Shown here in pieces: positions 52,132 through 60,778 of a stretch of DNA of 64,000 bases. How positions within the stretch are numbered: position 1 is the first letter of the stretch; each line of letters opens with the position of its first letter. A program made the position numbers and the translations under genes. The DNA comes from Paenibacillus phytohabitans. GTDB lineage: Bacteria; Bacillota; Bacilli; Paenibacillales; Paenibacillaceae. The stretch spans positions 62,001-126,000 of the forward strand of contig NZ_WHOB01000086.1 in assembly GCF_013141775.1 (NCBI RefSeq), read 5' to 3'. The notes beneath the pieces were generated by a model. The model worked only from the letters and a program-made list of their open reading frames with translations, had not been told where the DNA came from and did not search any database.

Positions 52132-53178
52132 TTACATACTTTGATTTGCGTCTTCGTGTTCGATTAGGCGTTGAAATAATTGCTTTAATGCCTTCATCTG
52201 GCGGCCTTGAAGCTGTCCTTCTATAATCGAGTTTCGTATAGATTCTATATCTTGAGCCCGGACTTTACCTCCATGATGAAAACGATTGAACGCTTGATAA
52301 TCTAACGGCAGCATATCTTGTTCCATTTTAAGATGTATTTTGGCTGTCATGTAAGGTCCCATCACTAAACCCATAATCTTGCCGATCAGACCATGCTTGG
52401 GCAAGGCTGCTATTTCACCCTGCGCGCGGCAGGCGAGCCGCCAAAGATCTTTATTCGCAATAACAGCTGAGAATTTCGGCCAACCTGCGATGTCACAAGC
52501 GGCATATACAGGAAAACCGATACTTGAGTAAATGTTGAACATAGCCGGACTTACCTGACCACAACGTGAGACTCCTGATTCATTGTACAGTTCGGCAAAT
52601 TGTTTGGCAGCCGGCTTATTATTATTCTCGACCTGGAAACCGACCTTGTTCGCCGGATGTTTGTAACAGACAATGGATTGGGCAATGAGTTTGGGGTCTG
52701 TTGGCACGTGCACAGGCAACTCAGCCTTGGACTGATGACTTAAAGTACCAAGGATTCCTCTTAACAGCTGGTCTTCCGGAATTCTCATGATTTGAAGATA
52801 ATGCTCACGAATCCCGCTTCCAAACGCATTCATAATCACTGTAGTTGTAGAATTACGAACGATATCCCCCATCCGGGATAACATAGCTGCGCCTTCTGAT
52901 GATCGGCTCACATTACCGTCTAATGTAATAATAATAAATGAATACTGCTGAGGTTGTACTTCTTCTATATCCTCTATGACATTAAAGCCGTTGAATTCTT
53001 TCAACGTAGCATCGTCATAACAATATAGATTCTGAGGAGGATCGAAGGCTGCTTTACGTCCTTTTCGTACAAGAAAGGTAATGCCGGCGCCTGATAAGTG
53101 GAGATGGTAGCCTACTGAGAAACCTACTGCTCCTGCGCCTACTACAAGAATATTCGTTTTATTTGAGGTGATTGTCAA
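52132..53178 (-). CDS. Ketopantoate reductase-like (ApbA/PanE family) oxidoreductase
   Basis: A 348-residue NAD(P)-dependent protein. The N-terminal Rossmann motif ILVVGAGAVGFSVGYHLHLSGAGITFLVRKGR is shown here in outline only: GAGAVG and the downstream basic residues suit NADPH. A helical C-terminal ApbA-like domain follows. The classical QNG and Lys/Asn catalytic segments of PanE are only loosely matched (MNAFGSG; the family Lys is uncertain), so the substrate may not be ketopantoate. The TTG start at 53178 lies eleven bases after AAGGAG. It diverges from a TetR gene. panB is found 2.3 kb away, which keeps a pantoate link possible. Confidence 0.75.
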   Translation of the reverse strand: MTITSNKTNILVVGAGAVGFSVGYHLHLSGAGITFLVRKGRKAAFDPPQNLYCYDDATLKEFNGFNVIEDIEEVQPQQYSFIIITLDGNVSRSSEGAAMLSRMGDIVRNSTTTVIMNAFGSGIREHYLQIMRIPEDQLLRGILGTLSHQSKAELPVHVPTDPKLIAQSIVCYKHPANKVGFQVENNNKPAAKQFAELYNESGVSRCGQVSPAMFNIYSSIGFPVYAACDIAGWPKFSAVIANKDLWRLACRAQGEIAALPKHGLIGKIMGLVMGPYMTAKIHLKMEQDMLPLDYQAFNRFHHGGKVRAQDIESIRNSIIEGQLQGRQMKALKQLFQRLIEHEDANQSM

Positions 53179-53376
53179 TTGTAGTTCATCTCCTTTTAAA
53201 ATTTCAAATAAATTATTACTTTTAACCCGCTATTAAGCGAACATATGTTGATTTAATATCGTAGTGTTAGTATAATCTACACGTCTAAACAATCACAATC
53301 ATCAATGCATTTGCGAATGTTATGAAGTAAACAAATTACATCTATTGTGTTGAAAGGATAGAATAAGGAGGAGCTT
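53179..53376. promoter_or_regulatory. Divergent promoter with a possible TetR operator
   Basis: AT-rich spacer between the reductase and TetR genes. AACATATGTT at 53240-53249 is a perfect 10-bp palindrome placed where a repressor could cover the reductase promoter. Confidence 0.35.
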
Positions 53377-53901
53377 ATGGTTGGAGTCAAGAATAACAGA
53401 AGAACTAAATATACGATTAATCTCATTAAAGAGAGCTTCCTAATTCTCTTAGAAACAAAAAAATTACCTCAAATAACGGTTACTGAAATATGCAACCACG
53501 CTGATATCAACCGTGGCACTTTCTATTTGCACTACAAAGATCCTTTTGAATTATTTGAAATCATGCAGAGTGAATTTAATAAAGAATTAGAAGAAACGTT
53601 GCAAGAAGGAGATAGACCCTGCACCTCTGAAGAATCTATGATCAACTTGTTGAACATTATTCAAGATAAGAAAACAATGTATCAGATCCTAATTTCGGAG
53701 AGTGGAAAAAATAGTTTTTTATTACGAGCATTGCTTGAACAAAATTGGAACGAAGCATTTTCAACAAACTATTCTTTCACTTACAAGGTTTATGGATCTA
53801 TTGGAGTCATTAATCAGTGGCTCGAGTCAAATGGTGCGGAAAGTCCGGAAACGATTGCCAAACTAATTCTTTCCTTGGGTCATGAGAACATAAATGTTTA
53901 A
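53377..53901 (+). CDS. TetR/AcrR-family transcriptional regulator
   Basis: A 174-residue regulator. The N-terminal helix-turn-helix is ITVTEICNHADINRGTFYLHY (shown as two segments in the family: recognition helix RGTFYLHY). A helical C-terminal domain of ~115 residues of unspecified ligand follows. ATG 53377 has an AAGGAGGAG site. It is divergent to the reductase-like gene and upstream of the LysE-AraC-PanB operon, so it may control either. Codon use is strongly AT-rich compared with the TetR gene at 2231. Confidence 0.88.
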   Translation: MVGVKNNRRTKYTINLIKESFLILLETKKLPQITVTEICNHADINRGTFYLHYKDPFELFEIMQSEFNKELEETLQEGDRPCTSEESMINLLNIIQDKKTMYQILISESGKNSFLLRALLEQNWNEAFSTNYSFTYKVYGSIGVINQWLESNGAESPETIAKLILSLGHENINV

Positions 53902-53980
53902 AAATAGGTTCTAAGAGGATTTTTAGAAATCTATAAAATAATTACTGCAATAATGTACTACATTCAATCGACTCTTTAGC

Positions 53981-53999
53981 TGTATTCTTAAAGAATACA
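53981..53999 (+). promoter_or_regulatory. Perfect 19-bp palindrome before the LysE-AraC-PanB operon
   Basis: TGTATTCTT (53981-53989) and AAGAATACA (53991-53999) flank a single central A. It ends 17 bases before the GTG start of the LysE gene, immediately before its ribosome site: a strong operator candidate for the AraC (54609) or TetR (53377) protein. Confidence 0.6.
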
Positions 54000-54016
54000 T
54001 CGAAGGGGGCCTCACT

Positions 54017-54592
54017 GTGAATATCGCATCATTCCTATTGTACTGTTTTATTGTTACTTTTACGCCTGGACCTACAAACATTGTCATATTATCTACTGTT
54101 AATAATTTTGGGTCAAAAAAAGCTATGAGATATACGTACGGTGCATCTATTGCTTTTGGCATGCTTCTTGCTGTATCTGCTGTTTTGAATACTGCTCTAA
54201 TCACAATTATTCCGAAAATATTAATTTATATGCAAATTATTGGTAGTCTATATATGCTTTATTTGGGGTATCAAATCTTAAAAATGAATACATCTAAATC
54301 AGATGCAAACCAAACGGGTACTTTTTCATCCGGCTTCTTCATGCAATTCTTAAATCCTAAAGTAATCATATTTACGTTGACGGTTTTGCCGAATTTTATT
54401 ATGCCATATTATGATTCGATACCAGCAATTTCAATAAGTGTTGCGGTTATAACCTTAATCGGGTTTTTAGCATTTTCAACATGGGTTCTTTTCGGTACAA
54501 TCTTCAAGGAGTTTTTACAGAGAAATCAGAAAGTAGTTAATTTCCTTATGGCATTATTTATGGTTTACGCAGCAGTAATGATCTGGATATAG
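54017..54592 (+). CDS. LysE/RhtB-family exporter
   Basis: A 191-residue membrane protein with about six helices. The LysE-family opening is FLLYCFIVTFTPGPTNIVIL, followed by the LYMLYLGYQILK segment and FFMQFLNPKVIIF. Members export amino acids or related small metabolites by proton antiport. The GTG start at 54017 follows GAAGGGGG. It is the first of three closely spaced genes with an AraC regulator (16 bases on) and panB, so the exported compound may be related to the PanB product or its precursor valine/ketoisovalerate (inference). Confidence 0.87.
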   Translation: MNIASFLLYCFIVTFTPGPTNIVILSTVNNFGSKKAMRYTYGASIAFGMLLAVSAVLNTALITIIPKILIYMQIIGSLYMLYLGYQILKMNTSKSDANQTGTFSSGFFMQFLNPKVIIFTLTVLPNFIMPYYDSIPAISISVAVITLIGFLAFSTWVLFGTIFKEFLQRNQKVVNFLMALFMVYAAVMIWI

Positions 54593-54608
54593 AGATGAGG
54601 GATGTTTC

Positions 54609-55391
54609 GTGGACAAATTTGTCTATAAGAGATCAGCGGGTATTACTGCGTTATCAGCACAGATTAGCGATTTTGAGTACAAAAATCACTCTCATCAAGA
54701 ATATGCGATTGGCGTAACATTACGTGGCATTCAACATTATCATTTAAAGGGCAACTTACAGCTATCTTATCCAAAAGGAGTTATGTTATTTAATCCGGAG
54801 CAAACACATGACGGAAGAGCATATGACAAAATAGGACTTGAATATATTATGCTTTATATCGAACCACAAATGATTTTAGATCTTTTAGAGAAAAAGGATA
54901 TTGTACGTCTTTTAGAACCTGTTGTGTACAGTTCTAAGCTAAGACAAAAAGTGCTAAGTCTTTTTAGCGCTATATCAAATGAAAGTGATGAGGCATTATG
55001 CTACGACTTGTTTATTTCTTTAATAGAAAGCCTTATGCAAACCGATCTCTCTACAGATTATAGAAGAGATGACACTGTAATTCGGAGAGCAAAAAATATT
55101 ATTCATCAAACGAACTTGGGAAGTATGCTTAGAATCGATGATATATGTAATGAACTTGATCTTTCGAAATTTCAATTCATCCGTTTTTTTAAGATGCATA
55201 CGGGAATCACCCCATATCAATACTTTCTTAATTTAAAGGTTGACTACGCAAAGAGGATAATTGAAACCTATGGAGATGTTTATTTGGCGGTAGCTATGTG
55301 TGGTTTTGTAGATTTAACTCATTTAAATAAATTATTTAAGAATGTTTATGGGACAACCGCATTTGATTACATGTCACATATAAAAAGCTGA
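54609..55391 (+). CDS. AraC-family regulator with cupin-like sensor domain
   Basis: A 260-residue regulator. The N-terminal ~150 residues have the cupin pattern of AraC sensor domains (FEYKNHSHQEYAIGVTLRG, GVMLFNPEQTHDGRAYD). The C-terminal ~100 residues are the double helix-turn-helix (LRIDDICNELDLSKFQFIRF; VYLAVAMCGFVDLTHLNKLF, final AFDYM). The GTG start at 54609 follows a GATGAGGGATG site. It lies between the LysE exporter and panB, and may control the operon through the 19-bp palindrome at 53981. Confidence 0.88.
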   Translation: MDKFVYKRSAGITALSAQISDFEYKNHSHQEYAIGVTLRGIQHYHLKGNLQLSYPKGVMLFNPEQTHDGRAYDKIGLEYIMLYIEPQMILDLLEKKDIVRLLEPVVYSSKLRQKVLSLFSAISNESDEALCYDLFISLIESLMQTDLSTDYRRDDTVIRRAKNIIHQTNLGSMLRIDDICNELDLSKFQFIRFFKMHTGITPYQYFLNLKVDYAKRIIETYGDVYLAVAMCGFVDLTHLNKLFKNVYGTTAFDYMSHIKS

Positions 55392-55428
55392 TGATCTACT
55401 AACTCAACAGTTTGAGGAGGAAGCGTGC

Positions 55429-56262
55429 TTGATACAAACAACTGATTTACTAAAAATGAAACAAAATCAAGATAAAATTGTAATGATTACTGCCTATGAT
55501 TACCCATCTGCAAAACTTGCAGAGAAAGCGGGCGTAGACGTCATTTTAGTTGGAGATTCACTAGGAATGGTTGTTTTGGGATACGATTCAACCATTCCTG
55601 TTACACTAGAAGATATGATTCATCATACAAGAGCCGTCAAACGAGGAGCAAAAGAGACCTTTATCATTACAGATATGCCTTTCTTAACCTATCATTTATC
55701 GGTTAAAGATACATTACTTAATGCCGGGAAATTGATTCAGGAAGCCGGTGCCCATGCAGTGAAACTTGAAGGTGCCGATGACGTTATCGAACATATTGCA
55801 GCCCTGACGAGTGCGGGGATTCCTAGTTGCGCGCATCTTGGCTTAACCCCGCAAACAGTCGGCATCTTAGGAGGATATAAGGTCCAGGGAAAAGATGCAG
55901 TAGCAGCTAAGAAACTACTGGAAGATGCTAAAAAATGTGAAGCTGCAGGGGCATTTGCTCTTCTTTTGGAATGTGTACCCAGACAACTCGCAGCGGAAGT
56001 ATCCCAAGTCCTTTCGATTCCGGTCATAGGTATAGGTGCAGGTGCAGATGTAGATGCTCAGGTTCTTGTCTACCATGATATACTAGGCTATGGTGTTGAG
56101 AGAGTTGCTAAGTTTGTAAAACAGTATCAATCAATAGATAATCAAATATTAGACGCTATTAAAGCATATGCTGTTGATGTGAGAACTAGTCAGTTTCCTG
56201 AAGAGAGACACTCCTTTACGATGAAGGAAGAAGAACTGAATGCACTCTATGGAAGACAATGA
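55429..56262 (+). CDS. panB: 3-methyl-2-oxobutanoate hydroxymethyltransferase
   Basis: A 277-residue PanB that makes ketopantoate from 2-oxoisovalerate and methylene-tetrahydrofolate, the first committed step to pantothenate. Motifs are MITAYDYPSAKLAEKAGVD, the metal-binding VGDSLGMV, HTRAVKRG, TDMPFLTY, KLEGAD, HLGLTPQ and PVIGIGAGADVDAQVLV. Length is typical. The start is TTG 55429 with GAGGAGGA upstream. Unlike the usual panB-panC-panD operon, it is coupled to an exporter and a regulator, and neither panC nor panD is in the window. It may be a second, specialised copy. Confidence 0.95.
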   Translation: MIQTTDLLKMKQNQDKIVMITAYDYPSAKLAEKAGVDVILVGDSLGMVVLGYDSTIPVTLEDMIHHTRAVKRGAKETFIITDMPFLTYHLSVKDTLLNAGKLIQEAGAHAVKLEGADDVIEHIAALTSAGIPSCAHLGLTPQTVGILGGYKVQGKDAVAAKKLLEDAKKCEAAGAFALLLECVPRQLAAEVSQVLSIPVIGIGAGADVDAQVLVYHDILGYGVERVAKFVKQYQSIDNQILDAIKAYAVDVRTSQFPEERHSFTMKEEELNALYGRQ

Positions 56263-56295
56263 ATTCATCTGCAGTGACATATTATATTTGTTTTT

Positions 56296-56323
56296 AAAAT
56301 CGCTAATTTAGCGATTTTTTTTG
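56296..56323 (+). terminator. Terminator after panB
   Basis: AAAATCGCTA pairs with TAGCGATTTT around a 3-base loop, running into eight T residues. Confidence 0.92.
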
Positions 56324-56659
56324 TATTTAGAATGAAGGACTCATTCTTAGCAATATGTATAAGGTTCAGTTTTATCTGAATGAAACAATTCAACCTAGAA
56401 TTTAAGGAGATAATTGAATCAACGCGATCAATATAAAATTCGTTGATCCACCATTTTCCAGAACTGTGAAATCAGCGAAATTCAGGCTGATAGTTAACCT
56501 GCTGTGGAGAATCAAAATGAATTATTTGAGGGGAAAAGTTAAATATTGTTTAGTTTGATTTATGGAAATAACTATAGGGATGTATTCTTTTGGCTAGAAA
56601 CAGAGCTTGGATAAGCTCTTGTTCATCTATCATATTCACCTTTACGTAGATTTTTATCT

Positions 56660-56703
56660 CATATCAACTAAAAGTCTATACCCTTAAACTTTTAGTTGAT
56701 ATG
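56660..56703. repeat. Perfect 16-bp inverted repeat
   Basis: The arm at 56660-56675 (CATATCAACTAAAAGT) is perfectly complementary to 56688-56703, with a 12-base spacer. No T run follows, so it is not an ordinary terminator. It could be an RNA hairpin, a protein site, or the end of a small mobile element. Confidence 0.8.
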
Positions 56704-56756
56704 TATATGTGCACTAGTGTGATAAATTCGATTATGTAATAAAGGAGATTCATTTC

Positions 56757-56801
56757 ATGAAATCAATTACAGGAGATGGTGAAAGGGAGGAAAGTATGTA
56801 A
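56757..56801 (+). other. Possible 14-codon leader ORF
   Basis: ATG with AAAGGAG nine bases upstream, followed by thirteen codons rich in Glu and a TAA. A second small ORF of 27 codons (56838-56921) follows behind GGTGG. Both may be chance; if translated they would lie in the leader of the downstream lipoprotein-GH3 operon. Confidence 0.2.
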
Positions 56802-56928
56802 TAAACTGAAAGGTAATAACCTGTAAGGTGGAAGTTAATGATGCGTATGAAAAAAGGGGAAAATTTAAGTAATACAATATTTTTCGATATGCTTTTGTTT
56901 GTGATTCGTAATCAAAGATAGGCAATGA

Positions 56929-56942
56929 TGTAAGCGGTTAAC
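56929..56942 (+). promoter_or_regulatory. Candidate cre (CcpA) site before the second GH3 module
   Basis: TGTAAGCGGTTAAC matches 12 of 14 consensus positions and has the AAGCGGTT core. It lies 48 bases before the lipoprotein start, in the same relative place as the site before the first module. Confidence 0.45.
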
Positions 56943-56989
56943 AAATGGTTTTACTGTTCCTTAAAAATTCAAAAACACGGAGGATTTAT

Positions 56990-57562
56990 ATGAAAAATAT
57001 AAAGGGTTTAAAAACGCGTTTTATGGCAATTGTGATGATTGCAACTTTGGCTCTAGGACTTGCAGCCTGCGGTGGCGGAAGTAAAGATATTTCCGGTACT
57101 TATTCCATTGACTATACGACTGAGCAACTTTCAGGTAATTTATCTAATAACGGATATTTGGTTGCAGTCAATGCAACGCAGAAAAACACTTTAGTTCTGA
57201 ACAAGGATGGCAATTATGAATACACCAAAGTTGTTAGCGGAGAAACGGCAAAAGTTGCTTTGACTTATAAGTTTACTGGTAGTTACAGTAACGAGGGTAC
57301 TGCGGTGACTTTGAAAGTGCCGACTGATGTTGAATTCAATGAGGACTGGGGACAGCTACAAGAAGCTGGCAAAACGAACTCTGACGGCAAGGCTTCCGAA
57401 GGCGCAACAGTGCAAAAAGCGGAAGGTGTAAGTATTGAACCTTCGAAATTCTTCTCATCACCGTACTATGCTGAGAGCGAAGCCAAAGATGTAGCAATGA
57501 CAGTTGATACCGACAATGCTACATTTACTTTTGCTGAAGCAACTAGCTCTGATGATGAATAA
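56990..57562 (+). CDS. Small lipoprotein of the second GH3 module
   Basis: A 190-residue predicted lipoprotein. A basic start (MKNIKGLKTR), a hydrophobic core and the lipobox GLAACG are followed by a Gly-Gly-Gly-Ser linker. The mature part begins ISGTYSIDYTT and continues with LVLNKDGNYEYTK and TYKFTGSYSN, a repeated beta-strand pattern like that of small lipocalin-type or immunity-type lipoproteins. The family is not recognised. ATG 56990 has a CGGAGGA site; the frame upstream is not signal-like. It corresponds in position and size to the lipoprotein at 28674 and is followed 32 bases later by a permuted GH3. Confidence 0.8.
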   Translation: MKNIKGLKTRFMAIVMIATLALGLAACGGGSKDISGTYSIDYTTEQLSGNLSNNGYLVAVNATQKNTLVLNKDGNYEYTKVVSGETAKVALTYKFTGSYSNEGTAVTLKVPTDVEFNEDWGQLQEAGKTNSDGKASEGATVQKAEGVSIEPSKFFSSPYYAESEAKDVAMTVDTDNATFTFAEATSSDDE

Positions 57563-57594
57563 TGCAAACGAATTAGCAAAAGGAGGATTATTCT

Positions 57595-60500
57595 GTGTCA
57601 AGTAAAAAACGGATGAAAAAAAAGTCTTATCTGATCGTATGGTCTAGTATATATATTGTTATTTTATGTGCAGTCGTTGCGCTAAATAGTGTGGCTATTT
57701 ATTGGGATAAGGCTTTAGGCGAATTTATGGGAACAATTGGGGAAGGTGTTACTTCCTCTGGTACTTCCGAAGTGGACACAGAGTACTATAAGAGTGATTA
57801 TAGTTCCACTGATGAATTACGGAAAGCACAGCAGGCACTTGCTGAACAGATTGTTGGGGAAGGTACCGTATTATTAAAGAATGATGATGTATTGCCTTTA
57901 CAATCCGGTTCAAAAATCAGTTTGTTTGGACTGTCTTCTTCAATTGGGGCAGCGTCCGGTTCCGGTTCCGGTGAGGTTAGTGAAGCTTTGGATAATTCAT
58001 GGAGTAAGTCCATCAGTGGTGCGGGTTTTGAAATTAATGAAACCCTATTAAATTTCTATGCAAACTCCGGACATGAGCGAGGTATTGGTACTGCGGCAAG
58101 TGATGGTACCGCAAAAGGTGAGTGGAAAGTCGATGAAGTTCCTCAAGCAGAATTCACACAAGAAGTCAAAGATAGTTATTCAGCTTATCAAGATGCAGCG
58201 GTGGTTATCTTCTCACGTGGAGGCGGTGAAGGTGGTGACTTACCTACAGAGATGTCAAGACATGAAGGCTCTGCAGACGAGAGTTATCTTGAACTTGATT
58301 CCAACGAACGTGACTTGTTGAAAGCGATTAAAGATGCAGGGTTTGAAAAGACAGTAGTTATTATTAACAGTTCCGGTGCTATGGAACTTGGTTTTGCGGA
58401 TCAGGAAGAATTCGGAGTTGATGCTTGCCTTTGGGTAGCAGGAACAGGCGCTACTGGTATCAATGCAATGGGTAAAGTTCTATCAGGTGAAATCAATCCA
58501 TCCGGCAGATTGGTTGATACCTATGTATACGATAATTTCTCTTCTCCTGCTATGCAGAACTTCGGTGATTATCGTTACGCTGATGCAAGTGGTAAGCTTA
58601 CAGATTATTCCTATGTGAACTATGGAGAAGGTATTTATGTCGGCTATAAATACTATGAGACCAGATATGAAGATGTTGTCATGGGGACGGAAAACGTAGG
58701 AGATTATAATTATGATTCAACTGTAAAGTATCCGTTTGGTTATGGATTAAGCTATACAGATTTCCAATGGAGCGATTACAGTGTTACCCCGAATGGGGAA
58801 GATGTCACTGTAAAAGTAACAGTAACCAATACAGGGAAAGTTGCAGGTAAGGATGTTGTAGGGATTTATTATCAATCGCCCTACACTGATTATGATAAAG
58901 AGAACGGAATCGAAAAGGCCTCTGTAAATCTTGTTGAATTTGCGAAAACAGGACTGATTGAAGCGGGCCAATCCGAAACAATAGAAATATCCTTTGGCAA
59001 AGAAGAAATGGAATCCTATGATGCGAAGGGAGCAAAAACATATATTCTAGAAGACGGTGAATATCATATCACAGCAGCTCCTGATGCACATGCTGGGGTG
59101 AATAATATTCTTGCTGCCAAACAATACACAACGGATAACGGAATGACACAAGCTGGTAATGCTGCCATGGTTGGCACATACACAGTGAATGATTTTACTA
59201 AGCTAGACAAATCCGCCTCAGGTGGTACGATTACTAATAAATTTGATGATAGTGTCATTAGCGATTATACCTATCTCACCAGAAGTGATTGGGAAATGAT
59301 GGATAACGGAGCTCTGACCTATGCTACCGGAACCATGCAAGGGGTATCTAATGTTACAGACGCAGCAGGTACTGTTGGTACTATAACTGTAGATGAGAAT
59401 ACATTAGCTGCTTTGAAGGAGACGGGTAGAGCTGCTTCGGGAGTTCCTGAGGGCAACAGTTATCCGGAATCTTCAACTTATACCTATGGAGCAGACAACG
59501 GTTTGGAATTAGTTGATTTACGAGGTAAGGATTATAACGATCCTTTGTGGGATGATCTGCTTAATCAAATGAAACTTTCTGAAATGCACTCTTTATTTGG
59601 AAAGGGCGGTTATGGTACATCAGAAATACTTAGTATCAACAAACCTAAGACATTTGAATACGATGGACCCTCCGGGATTGCTAACTTTATCTCTGGAGAA
59701 AGTAGTTTCTCATTCCCGGCTGAAATTGTTCTGGCGGCTACCTGGAATGTGGAACTTGCTGAGCAGATGGGGAAACTCATCGGTGAAGATGGTATTAGTA
59801 CAAAGACAAGTGGTTGGTATGCGCCAGCAGTTAATACCCATAGAACGCCTTTCTCTGGAAGAAACTTTGAATATTTCTCAGAAGATAGCATTCTTTCAGG
59901 AAAAATAGCGGTAGCTGAAGTTGGTGGCGTTCAATCTAAGGGAGTCTATGTATACCTGAAACATTTTGCACTCAATGATCAAGAAACAAATCGTGCTGCT
60001 AATGGTCATGTAGCGACATGGTCAAACGAACAAGCAGTCCGGGAAATATATCTCAAGCCATTCCAGTATGCGGTAGAGAGAGCGGATGCCCACGGTGTTA
60101 TGACAGCACTCAACCGTATCGGGACCAAAATGACAAGTGGACATTATAACCTTCTTACAGATGTTTTAAGAGGGGAGTGGGGCTTCAAGGGTGTTGCAAT
60201 AACAGACTACTTAAGCGGTCAAACTGGTGGATCTGTTGACATGATGCTCTCTGCAGGTATGGATTTAGTACTTGCTACTGCTGCAAACACACTTTCGGAT
60301 GCAAAACAGGATTGGAGCAGATACGAGCTTAGAGAGGCAGCACACAATGTGTTGTATAATACGGTAAATAGTCTGGCTATGAACGGCTTTGAACACGGTT
60401 CTGACTATAAAGCAGGTACTCCTGTTTACAAAATCATTCTTTATGTATTTGACTTTTTAGTGGCTATAGGTATTCTATTCGGAATAATTTCAGTAGTGAA

Positions 60501-60660
60501 AAAAGTAAGAATGACTGATGAGCAATATGCAAATCGTAAGAGAATGAGCAAAAAGGCGAAACGTATCCTTTGGATAGTATTAGGTCTTGCCTTTGTTACT
60601 ATCGCCATTGTATTCTTTATAGTTGTCCTGCCGCTCCTTCAAAAAGCATTTTTAATGTAG
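57595..60660 (+). CDS. Membrane-anchored GH3 protein with permuted domain order, copy B
   Basis: A 1021-residue relative of the protein at 29327. Membrane helix (~11-33); GH3 C-terminal domain first (GEGTVLLKNDDVLPLQ, ~85; RGGGEGGDLPTEMSRHE, ~205); FnIII-like (~395-480); linker; TIM barrel (~640-945) with YDGPSGIANF, PFSGRNFEYFSEDSILSG, KHFALNDQETNRAA, and GVAITDYLSG with candidate nucleophile Asp871. Two C-terminal membrane helices (~950-972 and ~993-1016) are separated by a basic cytoplasmic loop, whereas copy A has one. The expected placement is outside the cell, tethered at both ends. Landmarks needed for GH3 catalysis are kept. GTG start with AGGAGG. Substrate unknown. Confidence 0.87.
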   Translation: MSSKKRMKKKSYLIVWSSIYIVILCAVVALNSVAIYWDKALGEFMGTIGEGVTSSGTSEVDTEYYKSDYSSTDELRKAQQALAEQIVGEGTVLLKNDDVLPLQSGSKISLFGLSSSIGAASGSGSGEVSEALDNSWSKSISGAGFEINETLLNFYANSGHERGIGTAASDGTAKGEWKVDEVPQAEFTQEVKDSYSAYQDAAVVIFSRGGGEGGDLPTEMSRHEGSADESYLELDSNERDLLKAIKDAGFEKTVVIINSSGAMELGFADQEEFGVDACLWVAGTGATGINAMGKVLSGEINPSGRLVDTYVYDNFSSPAMQNFGDYRYADASGKLTDYSYVNYGEGIYVGYKYYETRYEDVVMGTENVGDYNYDSTVKYPFGYGLSYTDFQWSDYSVTPNGEDVTVKVTVTNTGKVAGKDVVGIYYQSPYTDYDKENGIEKASVNLVEFAKTGLIEAGQSETIEISFGKEEMESYDAKGAKTYILEDGEYHITAAPDAHAGVNNILAAKQYTTDNGMTQAGNAAMVGTYTVNDFTKLDKSASGGTITNKFDDSVISDYTYLTRSDWEMMDNGALTYATGTMQGVSNVTDAAGTVGTITVDENTLAALKETGRAASGVPEGNSYPESSTYTYGADNGLELVDLRGKDYNDPLWDDLLNQMKLSEMHSLFGKGGYGTSEILSINKPKTFEYDGPSGIANFISGESSFSFPAEIVLAATWNVELAEQMGKLIGEDGISTKTSGWYAPAVNTHRTPFSGRNFEYFSEDSILSGKIAVAEVGGVQSKGVYVYLKHFALNDQETNRAANGHVATWSNEQAVREIYLKPFQYAVERADAHGVMTALNRIGTKMTSGHYNLLTDVLRGEWGFKGVAITDYLSGQTGGSVDMMLSAGMDLVLATAANTLSDAKQDWSRYELREAAHNVLYNTVNSLAMNGFEHGSDYKAGTPVYKIILYVFDFLVAIGILFGIISVVKKVRMTDEQYANRKRMSKKAKRILWIVLGLAFVTIAIVFFIVVLPLLQKAFLM

Positions 60661-60690
60661 CTGTAAGTCCTTAAAAGAATAAATTAAAAC

Positions 60691-60728
60691 CACAGGCTGT
60701 AATTCACATCGGTGATTTGCAGCCTGTG
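60691..60728 (+). terminator. Hairpin after the second permuted GH3
   Basis: CACAGGCTG (60691-60699) pairs with CAGCCTGTG (60720-60728), with weaker inner pairing. It has no T run, so termination would be partial; the tailed GH3 gene downstream may depend on read-through. Confidence 0.5.
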
Positions 60729-60778
60729 TACATTTAATGAGTGGTTTTGCCAAAGAAACAGGATATTCAATTTGTAGA

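Larger units (their letters stand above)
56324..56989. other. Non-coding stretch before the second GH3 module
   Basis: About 660 AT-rich bases without a supported gene. Contents: a 7-bp inverted repeat AGAGCTT/AAGCTCT at 56602-56619, the perfect 16-bp repeat at 56660-56703, two tiny ORFs with ribosome sites (56757-56801 and 56838-56921), and a cre-like site at 56929. The length and structures suggest a regulated leader or a remnant of inserted DNA. Confidence 0.5.
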
